Shown here in pieces: positions 1-9,616 of a stretch of DNA of 64,000 nt; position 1 is the first letter of the stretch, and every line of letters starts with the position of its first letter. The stretch is from contig NC_133490.1 in the NCBI RefSeq assembly GCF_025370935.1, forward strand, positions 9,753,141 through 9,817,140, written 5' to 3'. This stretch comes from Choristoneura fumiferana (taxonomy: Eukaryota; Arthropoda; Insecta; Lepidoptera; Tortricidae). The notes beneath the pieces were generated by a model. That model searched no databases. It saw only the letters and a list, made by a program, of their open reading frames with translations, and was not told where the DNA came from. The translations under genes and the position numbers were made by a program.

Positions 1-148
1 TTAATATGTATTTAAGTATGTATCTATCTATATAATTATATTTATCCGTTGCTTAGTACCCATAACACAAGCTTTGCTAAGCTTACTTTGGGACTAGATC
101 AATTGGTGTGAATTGTCCCGTGATATTTATTTTTATTTATTTATTTAA
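1..148 (+). repeat. SINE-B 3' portion
   Basis: The 3' body of SINE-B, cut by the window edge. It matches the complete copy at 56694-56960 from the TATTTAAGTATG block through GGGACTAGATCAATTGG to the TTTA-rich tail. The tRNA-like head is outside the window. Confidence 0.75.
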
Positions 149-199
149 ATTAACAAGTGGTCTAAGAAGCAATTGATTTAAGCAGCAACTTATCTAACT

Positions 200-492
200 A
201 GCAAGTGGTCTAAAATTCTTTAGCCGAGTTTAGATTTGCAAGAAAAATCGTGCAAGTTGCATTACATTGCGGCGCTCGATTGACCACTACAAACTCGTTG
301 GCTTTACGGCCTCGCAATGTAATGGAACTTGCGCGGTTTTTCTTGCAAGTCTAAACTCGGCTTTTGACTCAAAGTCGACGGAGCTCCGCTTCGCACCTCG
401 ACGCAAATCTAATCTAACCTAACCCAACCTATGTTCTTTCAAGTTATCAACTAAAATGGGTTAAGACCGGTATTGTTTTTAGACCACTTGCT
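200..492. repeat. Outer inverted-repeat element (AGCAAGTGGTCTAAA termini)
   Basis: AGCAAGTGGTCTAAAA at the left end is inverted at the right end as TTTTTAGACCACTTGCT. A further direct copy of the motif lies about 50 bases to the left. The element encloses a second foldback element, so it looks like a nested pair of non-autonomous DNA elements. A superfamily cannot be assigned. Confidence 0.5.
222..362. mobile_element. Foldback MITE (AGCCGAGTTTAGA termini)
   Basis: Two arms of about 50 bases are near-perfect reverse complements, starting AGCCGAGTTTAGATTTGCAA and ending TTGCAAGTCTAAACTCGGCT, around a short centre. A second, more diverged copy is at 8463-8602, so this is a dispersed family. There is no coding capacity. 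Confidence 0.75.
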
Positions 493-1329
493 ACTCAGAC
501 CAGCTGCTTTTTAAACGATATAGTATTGTACTGGAACTTGGGATTGGTTTGGTCACTTCAATTAGATACTTAAAACTTTTCTTTTTCATTTTTCATGCTC
601 CAAAAGTACGCCAATATATTACGTAGTGGGAGTAAAACGCATTGGTTAATTCCAAGGGATAAAAAGCAAAATGTTTAGGGTTCCGTAGTCAAAATGGCTG
701 GGGAACTAACACAGAAATGCGCCGGTCAATTATGTTTTGAAAATAAGCAATTTCGATTTAGTGATCTTCATAAGAGGTGTTGTACAAGTAGGTATCTTAT
801 ACATTTTGAAACGGGTTCTACCTTCACAATTATAATTTGGAAGATTCTAAACATTGTCAGCTTTTTGATATAAAACTTAAGAGCAAATAAACTCAAAATC
901 AAAACTAAAGCAATAAAGTTCTATTACCGTTGATCTACAATCCGCCGCAAGATACGTTTTATGTAGCGGCCGCTATACTTCAAATGATATCTAATGTTTA
1001 CAGCCAACTTACAAACATCAAAGTGTTTTACAGTTTTACGCTCTAGGGATGTTATGTTATTATGACATCATTTTATTTTCATTAATACGTGAGGGTTATT
1101 AAGATTACTACGTGTTTAAATTGCCCATAAAATTTAAAGGGCTTGTTGATTATGTATGTTATATTTTTAGGCGTATTAAAAGTAAATAGAAATATAGTAA
1201 ACGTTTGAAAGCTCGTATTTTTATTGGGTAGATATCTTAATGGTTTGAAATAGATGTAATAGTAAGCCATGATGGCCTATATAGTGGTTTGACCTACTGA
1301 AAAACTGAGTGTTTCGGAATTTATGTGCG
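493..1329. other. Unassigned AT-rich sequence
   Basis: No convincing gene or full-length repeat was recognised. TTAGGGTTCCGTAG near 678 is the terminal motif of the dispersed repeat G family, but the rest of that element is not evident. Confidence 0.4.
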
Positions 1330-1447
1330 AAATTGTAAAGAAACCTGGATATACCTGAGCGAAGAAATTAAACGGTATCTGTGAAGTTCCCGATCCACAC
1401 TGGGCCCGTCTAGGAACTAAGGCCCACGCCCTCTTATTCAGTGCCTT
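1330..1447 (+). repeat. SINE-A fragment
   Basis: A middle part of SINE-A in plus orientation, covering GTGAAGTTCCCGATCCACAC, CTGGGCCCG and CCCTCTTATTCAG. It lacks both the tRNA-like head and the GAT tail and is heavily diverged. Confidence 0.65.
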
Positions 1448-1539
1448 GCAAATCGTTTTTTTTTTAAATTATCCATCGCCTTGTACCTGTAAGGCCTTGC
1501 AATTAGGGGCCATCTATAAAGCACGTCACACCATTATTG

Positions 1540-1640
1540 GCCATTTTTAGCGCCCCCCCCCCTTGTCACACGTATTGTTATGAAATTTGCAATTATTTTG
1601 TTCCTGTGTCATAAACCGCTAGACTCCCCCCCCCCCAAAA
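1540..1640. repeat. Paired poly-C tracts
   Basis: A run of 10 C (1553-1562) and a run of 11 C (1626-1636) sit about 65 bases apart in otherwise AT-rich DNA, with the similar flanks CTTGTCACACG and CCTGTGTCATAAACC. This is probably part of a dispersed element that could not be delimited. Confidence 0.5.
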
Positions 1641-1711
1641 TGTAATAAACACAAAATTACTTTTCCATTCTTCTTGTTTTTATGTACCTAGTAGGTCCCA
1701 GCTGTGCCTAA

Positions 1712-1846
1712 TCAATACTAATATTATATAAATGCGAAAGTGTGTGTGTTTGTATATTTGTGTGTTTGTCCGTCTTTCACGTCGAAACGGAGCGATGGAT
1801 CGACATGATTTTTGGCATAGAGATAGTTTATGAGCCCGAGATTATT
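1712..1846 (+). mobile_element. Helitron-like element, 5' half
   Basis: Begins A|TCAATACTAATATTATA followed by AAATGCGAAAGTGTG and CACGTCGAAACGGAGCGA. These are the 5' features of the non-autonomous Helitron-like family seen complete at 36212-36430. The 3' half is missing where it meets SINE-A. Confidence 0.7.
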
Positions 1847-1852
1847 CGTAGC

Positions 1853-2075
1853 CCGAGAGGGCTTGGGTCGTAGTTCCCACGCCGGCCCAGTGCGGATTGG
1901 GAACTTCACACACACCATTGAATTGCTTCGCAGGTTTGTGCAGGTTTCCTCACGATGTTTTCCTTCACCCTAAATTTCAAATGTAATTAGAAAAACTCAG
2001 AGGTGCGAGCCAGGATTTGAACCCACGATCCTCTGCTTGAGAGGCGATAGGTCAAACCACTAGGCCACCACGGCT
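1853..2075 (-). mobile_element. SINE-A, minus, 3'-truncated
   Basis: Read on the minus strand it starts with a tRNA-like head (box A TGGCCTAGTGG, box B GGTTCAAATCC) and runs to CAAGCCCTCTCGG. The last segment and the GAT tail are missing. Confidence 0.8.
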
Positions 2076-2218
2076 TAGTTTTAAATACTTAACATCAATT
2101 TTTAGCATCGTCCTGTATCAGTGTAAAATTGTTCGTTTATTAATTGGCGCCAACTCTGTAAATGTGGAAACTGGAGCAGATTCGCGAGATATAGTTATCC
2201 GCGTGTCTGTCTGTGCGT

Positions 2219-2462
2219 CCATCCCAGCCTTTATACGTCTCACTGATGGCCACAGGCCTCCTCTCAGAACAAGAGGGCTTGGGCCATAGTTCCCACGCGG
2301 GCCCAGTGCGGATTGGGAACTTCACACGCACCATTGAATTGCTTCGTAGGTTTGTGCAGGTTTCCTCACGATGTTTTCCTTCACCGCAAAGCTCGTGGTA
2401 AATATCAAATGTAATTCCGCACATGAATTTCGAAAAACTCAGAGGTGCGAGCCGGGGTTTGT
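2219..2462 (-). mobile_element. SINE-A, minus, head-truncated
   Basis: Covers the 3' end (GGCTGGGATGGA on the minus strand) through the body. It stops inside box B (CAAACCCCGGCTCGC), so the pol III promoter is incomplete. It lies in tandem with, and in the same orientation as, the preceding copy. Confidence 0.8.
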
Positions 2463-2468
2463 CTGTGC

Positions 2469-2593
2469 GTACAGTCGAGGAATTATACCAGGAGACTTTT
2501 TCATAATCAATTTCGCTTTGACTTCTTTAGCGGATATGGTATGTCAACATGACAATCGTACAAAGGTAAGTGAATCAGTTTCCTTGACTGTAC
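2469..2593. mobile_element. MITE-like element, GTACAGTC termini
   Basis: The left end GTACAGTCGAGGAA and right end TTCCTTGACTGTAC are imperfect inverted repeats. The right GTAC is shared with the next element. Inside is a chance splice-like pair (CTTCTTTAG then AAAG|GTAAGTG). Confidence 0.5.
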
Positions 2594-2727
2594 AGTCAGC
2601 CAATTTGATTCCTAGACCTCCGCAGAGCAGAACCGTGTCGTAATGACATTTATTGTTAAAGACAAATAAAATTATTTACTATTGTAAAGTTCCATGGTGA
2701 CCCAGAGATCAAATTGATTGACTGTAC
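2590..2727. mobile_element. MITE, GTACAGTCAGCCAATTTGAT termini
   Basis: The left arm GTACAGTCAGCCAATTTGAT is inverted at the right as ATCAAATTGATTGACTGTAC. No open frame. It abuts the previous GTACAGTC element, so the two may be one composite. Confidence 0.6.
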
Positions 2728-2825
2728 CTTATAGTCAAACTTCTTCGTCCATTAAAATACAGATACAGCAGTGTAGCGACTCTGATTTGATAACCTCTTA
2801 TCAGGTAGGTTCTGCAAGTTTCAAA

Positions 2826-2960
2826 TGTGGTAGATTTCTCAACATTCATAAAGTGCTTGTTATAGCCTAAATTGATTCAAAGTCAAAAGTCAAAATATCT
2901 TTATTCAAAATATTTATGTCTTGATTAAAAATACTTTGACTCTATCAAGGTGTCAAATTT
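2826..2960. repeat. Two LINE 3' ends in inverted (tail-to-tail) arrangement
   Basis: ACATTCATAAAGTGCTTG followed by TTATAGCCTAAATTGA on plus, then the GTCAAAATATCTTTATTCAA tail on minus. These are the two strands of the same LINE 3' end that is seen whole at 51335-51475. Confidence 0.6.
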
Positions 2961-3591
2961 TATAAAGAATATTAAAAGTTAGTAAATTTTGTACGTAGTA
3001 AACTTCATGTTGCAAGAAAAATAGGCGACATAAAAGGATTTTTTATGCTCTAGTGCATAAAGCAAAATCTTCGTCTAAGATTGCCTTGGGGCAATCAGGT
3101 GTAAGCCACAAACAATGAAGTTTCCATATATATTTTTTATAATTTTAATTTATATAAAACTAAAAATCAATCAAATCATTCAAAATAAATCAATACCTAA
3201 AATTATATAGTAATGCATGAACAATAAAAGGTATCTACATAGCAAGTGAACAATTTGTTTTCACTGTTGCTATTTCATTTCCTCGCCATCGAAGTGAAAA
3301 GCAGTGTAAAACTCGACCATTGAACCCATTTTCCCCTCGACATATCTATCCACCCTCGCCGTACCAGCTCGGGTTGCTATATGAAAGTCTTGGGTAAAAT
3401 TGCTCGTTTTATGCTCTTGTTGTACTACTATTCTTTACTGAGAAAACTACCCAATAATTGTAATGTTGAATGCTACTAAACTTGTAGCTACACTTATAAG
3501 TAGACCCCGGATTTTTGTGGCAATGACGTCACAATAGGGTAGTTTGGGGAGTAAATGGAACGGTGTTAATTAATAATACGGCTGTGTCAAT

Positions 3592-3616
3592 GATGATGAT
3601 GATGATGATGTGTGTG
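3592..3616 (+). repeat. (GAT)n microsatellite
   Basis: About six GAT units running into GTGTGTG, just inside the left arm of the foldback element. The right arm has a shorter version, so the tract expanded in one arm. Confidence 0.8.
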
Positions 3617-3759
3617 TGAGAATAATCCCAAAGACCATCTCACCGTCCAAAAACTCTACGTGCAAAAAACACCAACAACAAGCGAGCGGACACAAAAACC
3701 AAAACGGGTTTAACATAAACCTAACGAATTTTTTGTTTGTTTTTAATTACTTGTAATAT

Positions 3760-3890
3760 ATTAATATTAATAAAATAAAATCATTTATTCATGACAAAAT
3801 GGGAAGATGGGTAAAAATAAAATAAAATACAATATACATCGTATGGTCCCAAATCAGCAATGTGCCGGTCTTCCCTTAGGACCATCTTCA
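3760..3890 (-). repeat. LINE 3' end nested in foldback element
   Basis: On the minus strand: GCTGATTTGGGACCAT, then TGTCATGAATAAATG with an AATAAA signal and a T/A-rich tail. The same LINE 3' family occurs at 10545-10740 and 11985-12165. Confidence 0.6.
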
Positions 3891-4239
3891 CACGCATCAT
3901 CATCATTGACACAGCCGTATTAATTAACACCGTTCCATTTACTCCCCAAACTACCCTATTGTGACGTCATTGCCACAAAAATCCGGGGTCTACTTATAAG
4001 CTTAACCGGATTTGGCAACACATCACTGGCGTTACATTTTGTTCGGCCCACGTGCCGTACGACGTGTAAATGCCTCGTAAATTCGATTGTTAACTGAAAA
4101 ACACGACTATCCTTTATGAACCTTATTAACTATCAAAAGCTTGCAATGGGAGTAGGTACTCCATTAACCACAGGAAGTTATGCAAGATAGCCGCGTTAAG
4201 TAGTTCCGTTTTTTGCCACGATCTTTGGCCTTTATTGAA

Positions 4240-4500
4240 AATACAAACTGAAATATTGATGCACAGAAAAACCAGAAAAATAAGACCATCACTGGGAATC
4301 GAACCCAGGTCCTCGGTATTCCGTACCGCGTGCTATACCGCTACACCACTGATGGTCAACGGTACCGACACGAATTTCTCCTATGCACCTCATATCTCAG
4401 CTTGAAAAAAAAAATTAAAAAAAAGCGTAAAAGCAAAAATTTGGAATTGAAATAAAAAAATACAAAAAGATTCCAAAAAAACCAATCTTAATCTTTGGCC
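4240..4500 (-). mobile_element. SINE-C with complete tRNA-like head
   Basis: On the minus strand a 74-nt tRNA-like block (4284-4357) has a perfect 7-bp acceptor pairing (GACCATC/GATGGTC), a T arm CTGGG/CCCAG around TTCGATT, and a box B GGTTCGATTCC. The anticodon arm is poor: the loop is irregular and position 33 is not T. The flanks (TTTTTCTGTGCATC) are shared with other SINE-C copies, so it is called a SINE head, not a tRNA gene. Confidence 0.75.
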
Positions 4501-4504
4501 TTTG

Positions 4505-4640
4505 GCACACTGTAGTGTAGTCACTTGCACCAGTATCTGACACAACAGAGCGTGTATATATATCTGATACGGCTATTACCGATAGGAAGTGGCAGATATT
4601 TTTGCACGCGCCGCTATGGCAGATATTTATGCTGGCGGCT
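4505..4640. mobile_element. MITE of the CAGTCACCAGC family, diverged
   Basis: Contains GTCACTTGCACCAGTATCTG, CAGATATTTTTGCACGC and GCAGATATTTATGCTGG, matching the internal palindromic structure of the copies at 17412-17542 and 23705-23800. The termini are eroded. Confidence 0.6.
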
Positions 4641-4799
4641 GAACACGTTTTAGGTAACCATATTGCAATTGAGAACAAAACTTTGTTTCCACTTGAACAA
4701 ATGTGACGATTTTGTATAAGAAACTCATGATCACCTTTAATTTTTCATGAATTATTATATATTATATTTTATTATTATTATTATTTTTAATGAAAAAAT

Positions 4800-5130
4800 A
4801 CATTAATATTATTCACTTATTTAAAGAGAGACATTATTCAACTGATTTAAATAAAAATACTAATAAGAAGAAGACAAGAAAACTTACCTAAGAAACCTTA
4901 ACTAAATATATCTAAGATGTTACTATAAAAATAAAAATTATAAAAAGAAAACCCCGTCCAAAAGATCTCCTGTGGCAGGGTTCCCATGATGCTGGCCGCA
5001 TTACCCTTTGGACCGCAAGTGCGATCCGCTGGATAAATACGTACCAGCTCTTGGTCCCAGGAAGGTGTCGATCACACCGGGAGGAAAGGGCCTTTATGAA
5101 AACTTCATATTCGGCTGACAAGGCCTAGAG
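4800..5130 (-). pseudogene. Non-LTR retrotransposon 3' end, minus
   Basis: On the minus strand, split between frames, are remnants of a reverse-transcriptase C-terminus. They correspond to ALSSR, a (Q)RI(S)LA(I/V)QR segment and NAAS/GT-LP, followed by an AT-rich 3' UTR. The plus-strand partner at 5745-6070 and a relative at 51950-52180 (LSIAVQRGNAVSVLGTF) show the same motif. Clade is uncertain (R4/Dong or R2-like is a guess). It is frameshifted and inactive. Confidence 0.6.
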
Positions 5131-5141
5131 TCTCAAGCAAG

Positions 5142-5193
5142 CAAGCGCCGCAAACTCGTAATCTTTTAATAAAGAGAGTACTTGCGGCGCTTG
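5142..5193. repeat. 12-bp perfect hairpin
   Basis: CAAGCGCCGCAA and TTGCGGCGCTTG are exact reverse complements around a 28-base loop. It lies exactly between the two inverted LINE 3' ends and is followed by GC-rich sequence with no open frame that could be identified. Confidence 0.7.
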
Positions 5194-5544
5194 AGGAGTT
5201 GGCCTGATCAGCGCAGCGCCGCTTGTGAGCTTAGTTGCCTGGATGTGGGACAGAGCGAAAGTATCAACGCATGTAGCGCCCACACCAGGGCCCTACCGAG
5301 CTTCACGGCACAGGGTGACGCCGTCTGGACGCTTGCCATCGTGTTAAAGTGTTTGTTTATAATTTTATTTTATGTGTATTGGGACTGAAACAGTGTAAAA
5401 TAGACTGTTTTGGTGGTTTCTGCTTTGTTTTTTGCGTCATAATACTGAGATAGAAAAAACAGTCTTATATTAATTTAATTAGGTACTAAATAATTTAACT
5501 CGATTTTTAGTAGAATAAAGCAAGGTACGGTAACCTTTTGGTCG

Positions 5545-5620
5545 CTGTTTGTTTGTTTGTTTATACTCTTTATTGTACGAAAAGGAAGTAAGGAGGTAAG
5601 ATTGTATTTATCTCATCGTT
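5545..5620 (-). repeat. LINE 3' end fragment
   Basis: TACTCTTTATTGTACG is the reverse complement of a CGTACAATAAAGAGTA 3' terminus as in the fragments at 60735-60905 and 62020-62150. It is preceded by (TTTG)n. Confidence 0.45.
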
Positions 5621-5744
5621 CGTCCACCGTTACATCTCATATTTCGTTGTCTACATTTTTTTACCGTACAACGGCAAAACCCAGACACTGGCAAAATTGT
5701 CCTCCAATGGACAAGCCATAGTTTTTTAAACTAACTAGGATTAC

Positions 5745-6070
5745 TGAGACCTTAGGGCCCTGGTCAGCCGACATGAAGGTTTTTTATAAAGGCCCTGTCG
5801 TCCCGGTTGGTCGACGCTTCTGGGACCCGCTGGCGCGTACTTATCCCAGCGGATCTCACTTGCGTTCCAAAGGGTAATGCGGCCAGCGTCATGGGAACCC
5901 TGCCACAGGCAGATCTTTTAGACGGGGTACTTTTTTTATAATTTTCATTGTTCTATTTAGTTAAGCTATCTTAGGTTAGTTGTTTTTTATGTATGTAAAC
6001 TCATAATTGTACAAAATAATGTAAATTACTTACTATATAATACTAGATTTATACTTTAACAAAGTTTACC
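5745..6070 (+). pseudogene. Non-LTR retrotransposon 3' end, plus
   Basis: Reads KALSSRLVDASG, then after a frame change back into frame GNAASVMGTLPQADLLDG, then a stop and an AT-rich 3' UTR ending near TATATAATACTAG. It is the inverted counterpart of 4800-5130. The QR(I/L)S(L/I)A(I/V)QRGNA block is a recurring C-terminal signature in this window. At least one frameshift is needed between the two halves, so it is dead. Confidence 0.65.
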
Positions 6071-6435
6071 TTTTATAACAAAGTAACTTTTTAATGCAGA
6101 CACAGACTCTCACGGTTAGATAAATTTTTATATCCGTTTTTCGAACGCAACTTTGTATCGAATGATACGTTATTTTTGCCCGTCAGTATATTTAATCGAG
6201 AGGGTTACCAAACATCTAAATCAGTGTATCCGCCGCTGTGACATATCATGAAATATGAACACTAGACCTAAATTACTAGAATCCCGAGCCAGAAATAACG
6301 GGCTGCTTTAATATGTGCTAGTAATTTATTGTGATCACTTTGTATCGCGGCCGGCACGTAGTTTAATAGTCGTTAATTATTACATGTTTATTAGAATGAT
6401 TCAAATGTGCCAAATCGAAGCTGTAATCATAAGGA
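6071..6435. other. Unassigned AT-rich sequence
   Basis: No open frame or known repeat could be supported here. Confidence 0.35.
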
Positions 6436-6439
6436 ATGT

Positions 6440-6700
6440 GTGTATAACGAAAAGCTAGCGAAAAAGCGCATGGATTGGCGCAGGCGTGTATTGGATGGTC
6501 GCAAGTATTGCGATGAAGCCTGGCTCAAGGCACTTGCTGAGAAGAGACAGAAGCGACACCAATAAATGCGGTTCTGCACCAATATTCACAGACTTCTCTT
6601 GTCAGGCCTGTGAACGAACATGTCTCTCGCATCGGTCTAGTCAGCCACCAAAGACGTTGTGCACAGGCAATACGCCAAAATTCGTCTGGAACGGACGCTT
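6440..6700 (+). pseudogene. LINE ORF2 C-terminal relic with zinc finger
   Basis: Starting near 6470 the plus strand reads MDWRRRVLDGRKYCDEAWLK and on to a stop. After a frame change it reads FSCQACERTC and, in a neighbouring frame, VSRIGLVSHQRRC. Together these give the CxxC...RIGLxSHxRR(C/H) finger found at the C-termini of some non-LTR retrotransposon polyproteins. Several frame breaks show it is decayed. The upstream reverse transcriptase is missing. The clade cannot be fixed. Confidence 0.55.
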
Positions 6701-6721
6701 AGACCTGAATGACCGCAAAAG

Positions 6722-6870
6722 GTATTTTTTTTTATACAAGAGGGGGAAAACGAGCATGCGGGTCACCTGATGGGAAGCAATCACCGCCGCCCATGAACAC
6801 CTGTCAACACGAGCGGTATCACAGGTGCGTTGCCGGCCCTTTGGGAGACTGATAGGCTCGTTTGCCCTCC
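6722..6870 (-). repeat. Retroposon 3' end, minus
   Basis: On the minus strand ...GGCGGTGATTGCTTCCCATC, AGGTGACCC, then GTATAAAAAAAAA. It resembles the 3' end of the repeat at 36880-37172 (GATCTCTTACCATCAGGAG with an A tail). The long antisense frames across it are judged to be incidental. Confidence 0.5.
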
Positions 6871-7139
6871 CCAAAATACGCAGGGCAGCGTGAACGAGAA
6901 CGGTCTGGGGGGTTTCTCCACCACACGACGTGGTGGTACCCCCTTGGGGTATAGTAGATCTGTTAAATGCCGCTGTCATACTGAAAAAAGGAGGGGGAAG
7001 GCCTCCGGCACTCACACTCAAAGAGAGAAAGACGATCTTGATTTCTTGAGTGGTCACAAATTAAAGATCATGACTGTACTAGCTATCTACTATGCCTTTC
7101 ATGGGCATAGGAACGATAGATAGAGCTAAGTGTCATCAT

Positions 7140-7375
7140 TATCTTCATATCAGCCGTAGGACGTCTGGACACGCCTCCCCGTCCCCCATAAACCTCCAAT
7201 TGCTAAAAGTAATGAATGTCATCATCATCATCAGCCAGAAGACGTCTGCTGAACAAAGGCCTCCTTAGAACGCCACAACGAACGACAACTCGCCACTTGC
7301 ATCCACCGGTCACCCGCAATTCTCATGATGTTGTCAGTCCACCTGGTGAGAGGTCTGCCAACGCAAGAGTAATGC
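7140..7375 (-). repeat. Two RTE-type LINE 3' fragments, minus
   Basis: Both begin on plus with a CATCAT tail and CAGCCGTAGGACGTCTGG or CAGCCAGAAGACGTCTGC. This is the reverse complement of the AYVQQWT(S)FG stop and tail of RTE-type LINEs as read in frame at 15951-16165. The second continues through the DD(I/V)VRVA region (GATGTTGTCAGTCCACCTGG). Confidence 0.7.
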
Positions 7376-7539
7376 ACCTATCTTTGGTTATTAAAGATGA
7401 ATATAAGTACAATTTTGGAACCGTGTTTGATGATTAATTTTATTTGGTGATTTAGCTTGTTGTTAGCTAAGTGAAGCTCAGTCGCCTAGATAGTAGGTAC
7501 TGATGTAATTAACCATTAATGATTAATTATTCTTCATAA

Positions 7540-7837
7540 TCATCATCCCCATTTCAGCCTATTTACGTCCCACTGCTGGGCACAGACCTCCTCTTAGAAT
7601 GAGAGGGCTTGGGCCCTAGTTCCCACGCGGGCTCAATGCGGATTGGGAACTTCACACATACCATTGAATTGCTTCGCAGGTTTGTGCAGTTTTGGTCATG
7701 TTTTATTCACCGTAACGCTCGTGGTTCAAATGTAATTCCGCACATGAATTTCGAAAAACTCAGAGGTGCGGGCCGGGGTTTGAACCCACGAACCTCTGCT
7801 TGAGAGGCGATAGGTCAAACCACTAGGGCACCGCGGC
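7540..7837 (-). mobile_element. SINE-A, minus, near full length
   Basis: From the ATGATG tail (minus reading) to the tRNA-like head with box A GTGCCCTAGTGG (one change) and box B GGTTCAAACCC. Lacks some bases in the body but has both ends. Confidence 0.85.
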
Positions 7838-7894
7838 TTTTTTAATTATTCTTACGGAAATATTAATCAAAAAAGACGAATTATGTAGAGATGT

Positions 7895-8120
7895 TTAGAA
7901 TTTTTTGTATCGGCAAACGCAGCATAGGACGTCTACCGACGAGATGGACAGACTGGTTAAAGCCGCAGATTCACGATGGATAGGCCGCTTCCAACCGAAG
8001 GAACTGGAGGTCTTTAGGAGAGACCTATGCGCCTATGCCCAACAGCAGACGTCACCAAGTCAAGTATTAACTAGAGCCAAAGATGTAAAAGTTGCAGACA
8101 TGGAAGATGTACTTTTATAA
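7895..8120 (+). pseudogene. RTE-type LINE C-terminal relic
   Basis: The open stretch DRLVKAADSRWIGRF...RRDLCAYAQQQTS aligns by eye with the family pattern DDLVKxAGSRWMRxAQDR...WRxLGEAYVQQWTS. It is strongly diverged. The stop and GAT tail found in younger copies are not evident. Confidence 0.55.
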
Positions 8121-8462
8121 GTACAATATATATAGTAATATTTTCATGTATTTTAATCTATTTAAAGTTTAGCTTTACTGCGTTTAAATCTTCTAGTTTA
8201 TTCAATCAACAGTGTAAAAATAAAACGCGTTTGTAATTTATAATATAAAACGCAATAAAACCGTAAAGTGCGCAGACTCTGGAAATAAACCGGGCGTTTT
8301 GAAAAAAAAAACACGCGCGTTGACATGAATTATGCAATAAATAGCTAGAAATACGACCAACGTTTTATAGCAGCTATAGTTATTTATGCGCTGTTTTAAA
8401 TTTAAATATTTACGTTTTTGGGAAACGCGATTAACGATGGAAATATATTTAATGTAAGTTTA

Positions 8463-8602
8463 AAGCTAGGTTTAGACTTGCAAGAACAATCGTGCAAGTA
8501 GCATACATTACTGCGCTCGATTGACCACTACAAACTTGTTCCCGTTGACCTCATAATTTAATACAACTTGCACCATTTTTCTTGCAAGTCTAAAATGGGC
8601 TT
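8463..8602. mobile_element. Foldback MITE, second copy of the 222-362 family
   Basis: TTTAGACTTGCAAGAACAAT at the left is inverted as TTTTTCTTGCAAGTCTAAA at the right, with the same CTCGATTGACCACTACAAAC centre as the first copy. More diverged than that copy. Confidence 0.75.
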
Positions 8603-8609
8603 AAGCGTC

Positions 8610-9550
8610 TACAGTTTTTAATTTATAATCATTTCAGTATTTTTTTTGTATTTTTAATGAATTTTAATTAAAGTCTGCAATTAAATTATTTTCTTAAAAC
8701 TTCAGTAATTGCTTAATTTACTATGAATTATCATCACACTCGTAGTAAGTCGTAATTTTTATCAAATAGTAAAACCTGAAAATTGGAGTCGAAAATGTGC
8801 CCGGAAAGCTCCAATTTACATAATACGTCTCTCTTTATATGAAAATCTTTAAAATAAATCAAGTTTGATACCAAACCGCTGTTCTACGAACAAAGCGTAG
8901 AGCTCTACGGATTCGTAGCAAGCTACTTACCGCTCATCGATTTATATTATTCAATAATTAAAACCAACTATTTATAATGTGGTGAATATTTGTGTAGTGT
9001 AAATGGACCGTACTGCTGCCATTTTCGAAAACACCAACCGTATTTTTTAACGCACAATTTTCGATATCACTTCGCACTGGCCACTTTGAAAATTTGAATT
9101 TAGAATTCAAGTATGACCGCGCAGCGGTGCGCGCGTCTTTCGACTACACAGACGACCGCTGCTTTCGAGGAATATTATAAAAATATATTTATATGATACC
9201 GTGAATATATTAATTTAATCTGACACACGTTTAGTTGGTTTCGTCAGTATTCCTTCTACCTGTCAGAGGAGATTGAAGTTTCCCTAATGCGCTCCGTGTG
9301 TGCGCAGTTATTTGTTGGTTTTAATTATTGAAAACATGTTTTGCAATATCAAAGGTGCGGCAACCTCGACGTATTTATTCGAAAACATTTATAAAAAAAA
9401 GAGTTTATTAACCTCTTGTGTTTTGCCAGAATCAAATGATACATAAAACGCTCTTGAATTAGAATTAGATTTTGAAATTACAAAGTAGGTACCTAGAAGC
9501 TTTTTTAACTTGTCTAAGTTGGTTAGGTTAGGTTATTCATACAAATACTC
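8610..9550. other. Unassigned region with a GC-rich core
   Basis: No repeat family was recognised over most of this stretch. A GC-rich island near 9116-9170 (GACCGCGCAGCGGTGCGCG) precedes TCAGT at about 9246, an arthropod initiator-like pentamer, but there is no long frame. The only nearby ATG frame is about 40 codons (from 9335). It could be a promoter or 5' UTR, but nothing more can be shown. Confidence 0.25.
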
Positions 9551-9554
9551 GTAA

Positions 9555-9616
9555 CTGCCCCGACCGGGGATCGACCCCGGATCTCAAGCTCCGTAGTCAG
9601 GTTCTCTAACTAGGCT
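9555..9616 (-). mobile_element. SINE-B head, interrupted
   Basis: On the minus strand GTTAGAGAACCTGACTACGG and a box B GGGGTCGATCC, matching the SINE-B head at 56694. The 5' terminus has been split off by an insertion. The missing part (ATCCGGCTG on plus) reappears at 10534. Confidence 0.7.

Larger units (their letters stand above)
3493..4000. mobile_element. hAT-like foldback element with 8-bp flanking repeat
   Basis: Arms of roughly 110-115 bases at 3501-3612 and 3892-3992 are almost perfect reverse complements, beginning TAGACCCCGGATTTTTG and including GGCAATGACGTCACAATAGG. CTTATAAG flanks both ends and fits an 8-bp hAT-type target duplication (T at position 2, A at position 7). Because that octamer is itself a palindrome, it could instead belong to the arms. 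The core holds a LINE 3' end and no transposase. Confidence 0.75.

Noticed and set aside
2518..2561. Tiny 35-base exon (CTTCTTTAG ... AAAG|GTAAGTG) on plus
   Set aside because: It lies entirely inside a MITE-like unit and has no neighbouring exon; most likely chance.
2140..2643. Overlapping frames on both strands
   Set aside because: They are SINE-A and MITE sequence; the same peptides recur at each SINE-A copy.
4284..4357. tRNA gene on the minus strand (good acceptor and T arm)
   Set aside because: Flanking sequence is shared with SINE-C copies at 41300 and 62285, and the anticodon arm is defective, so it is a SINE head.
6641..7057. 138-codon minus-strand frame
   Set aside because: It runs antisense over two retroposon 3' ends and has no domain.
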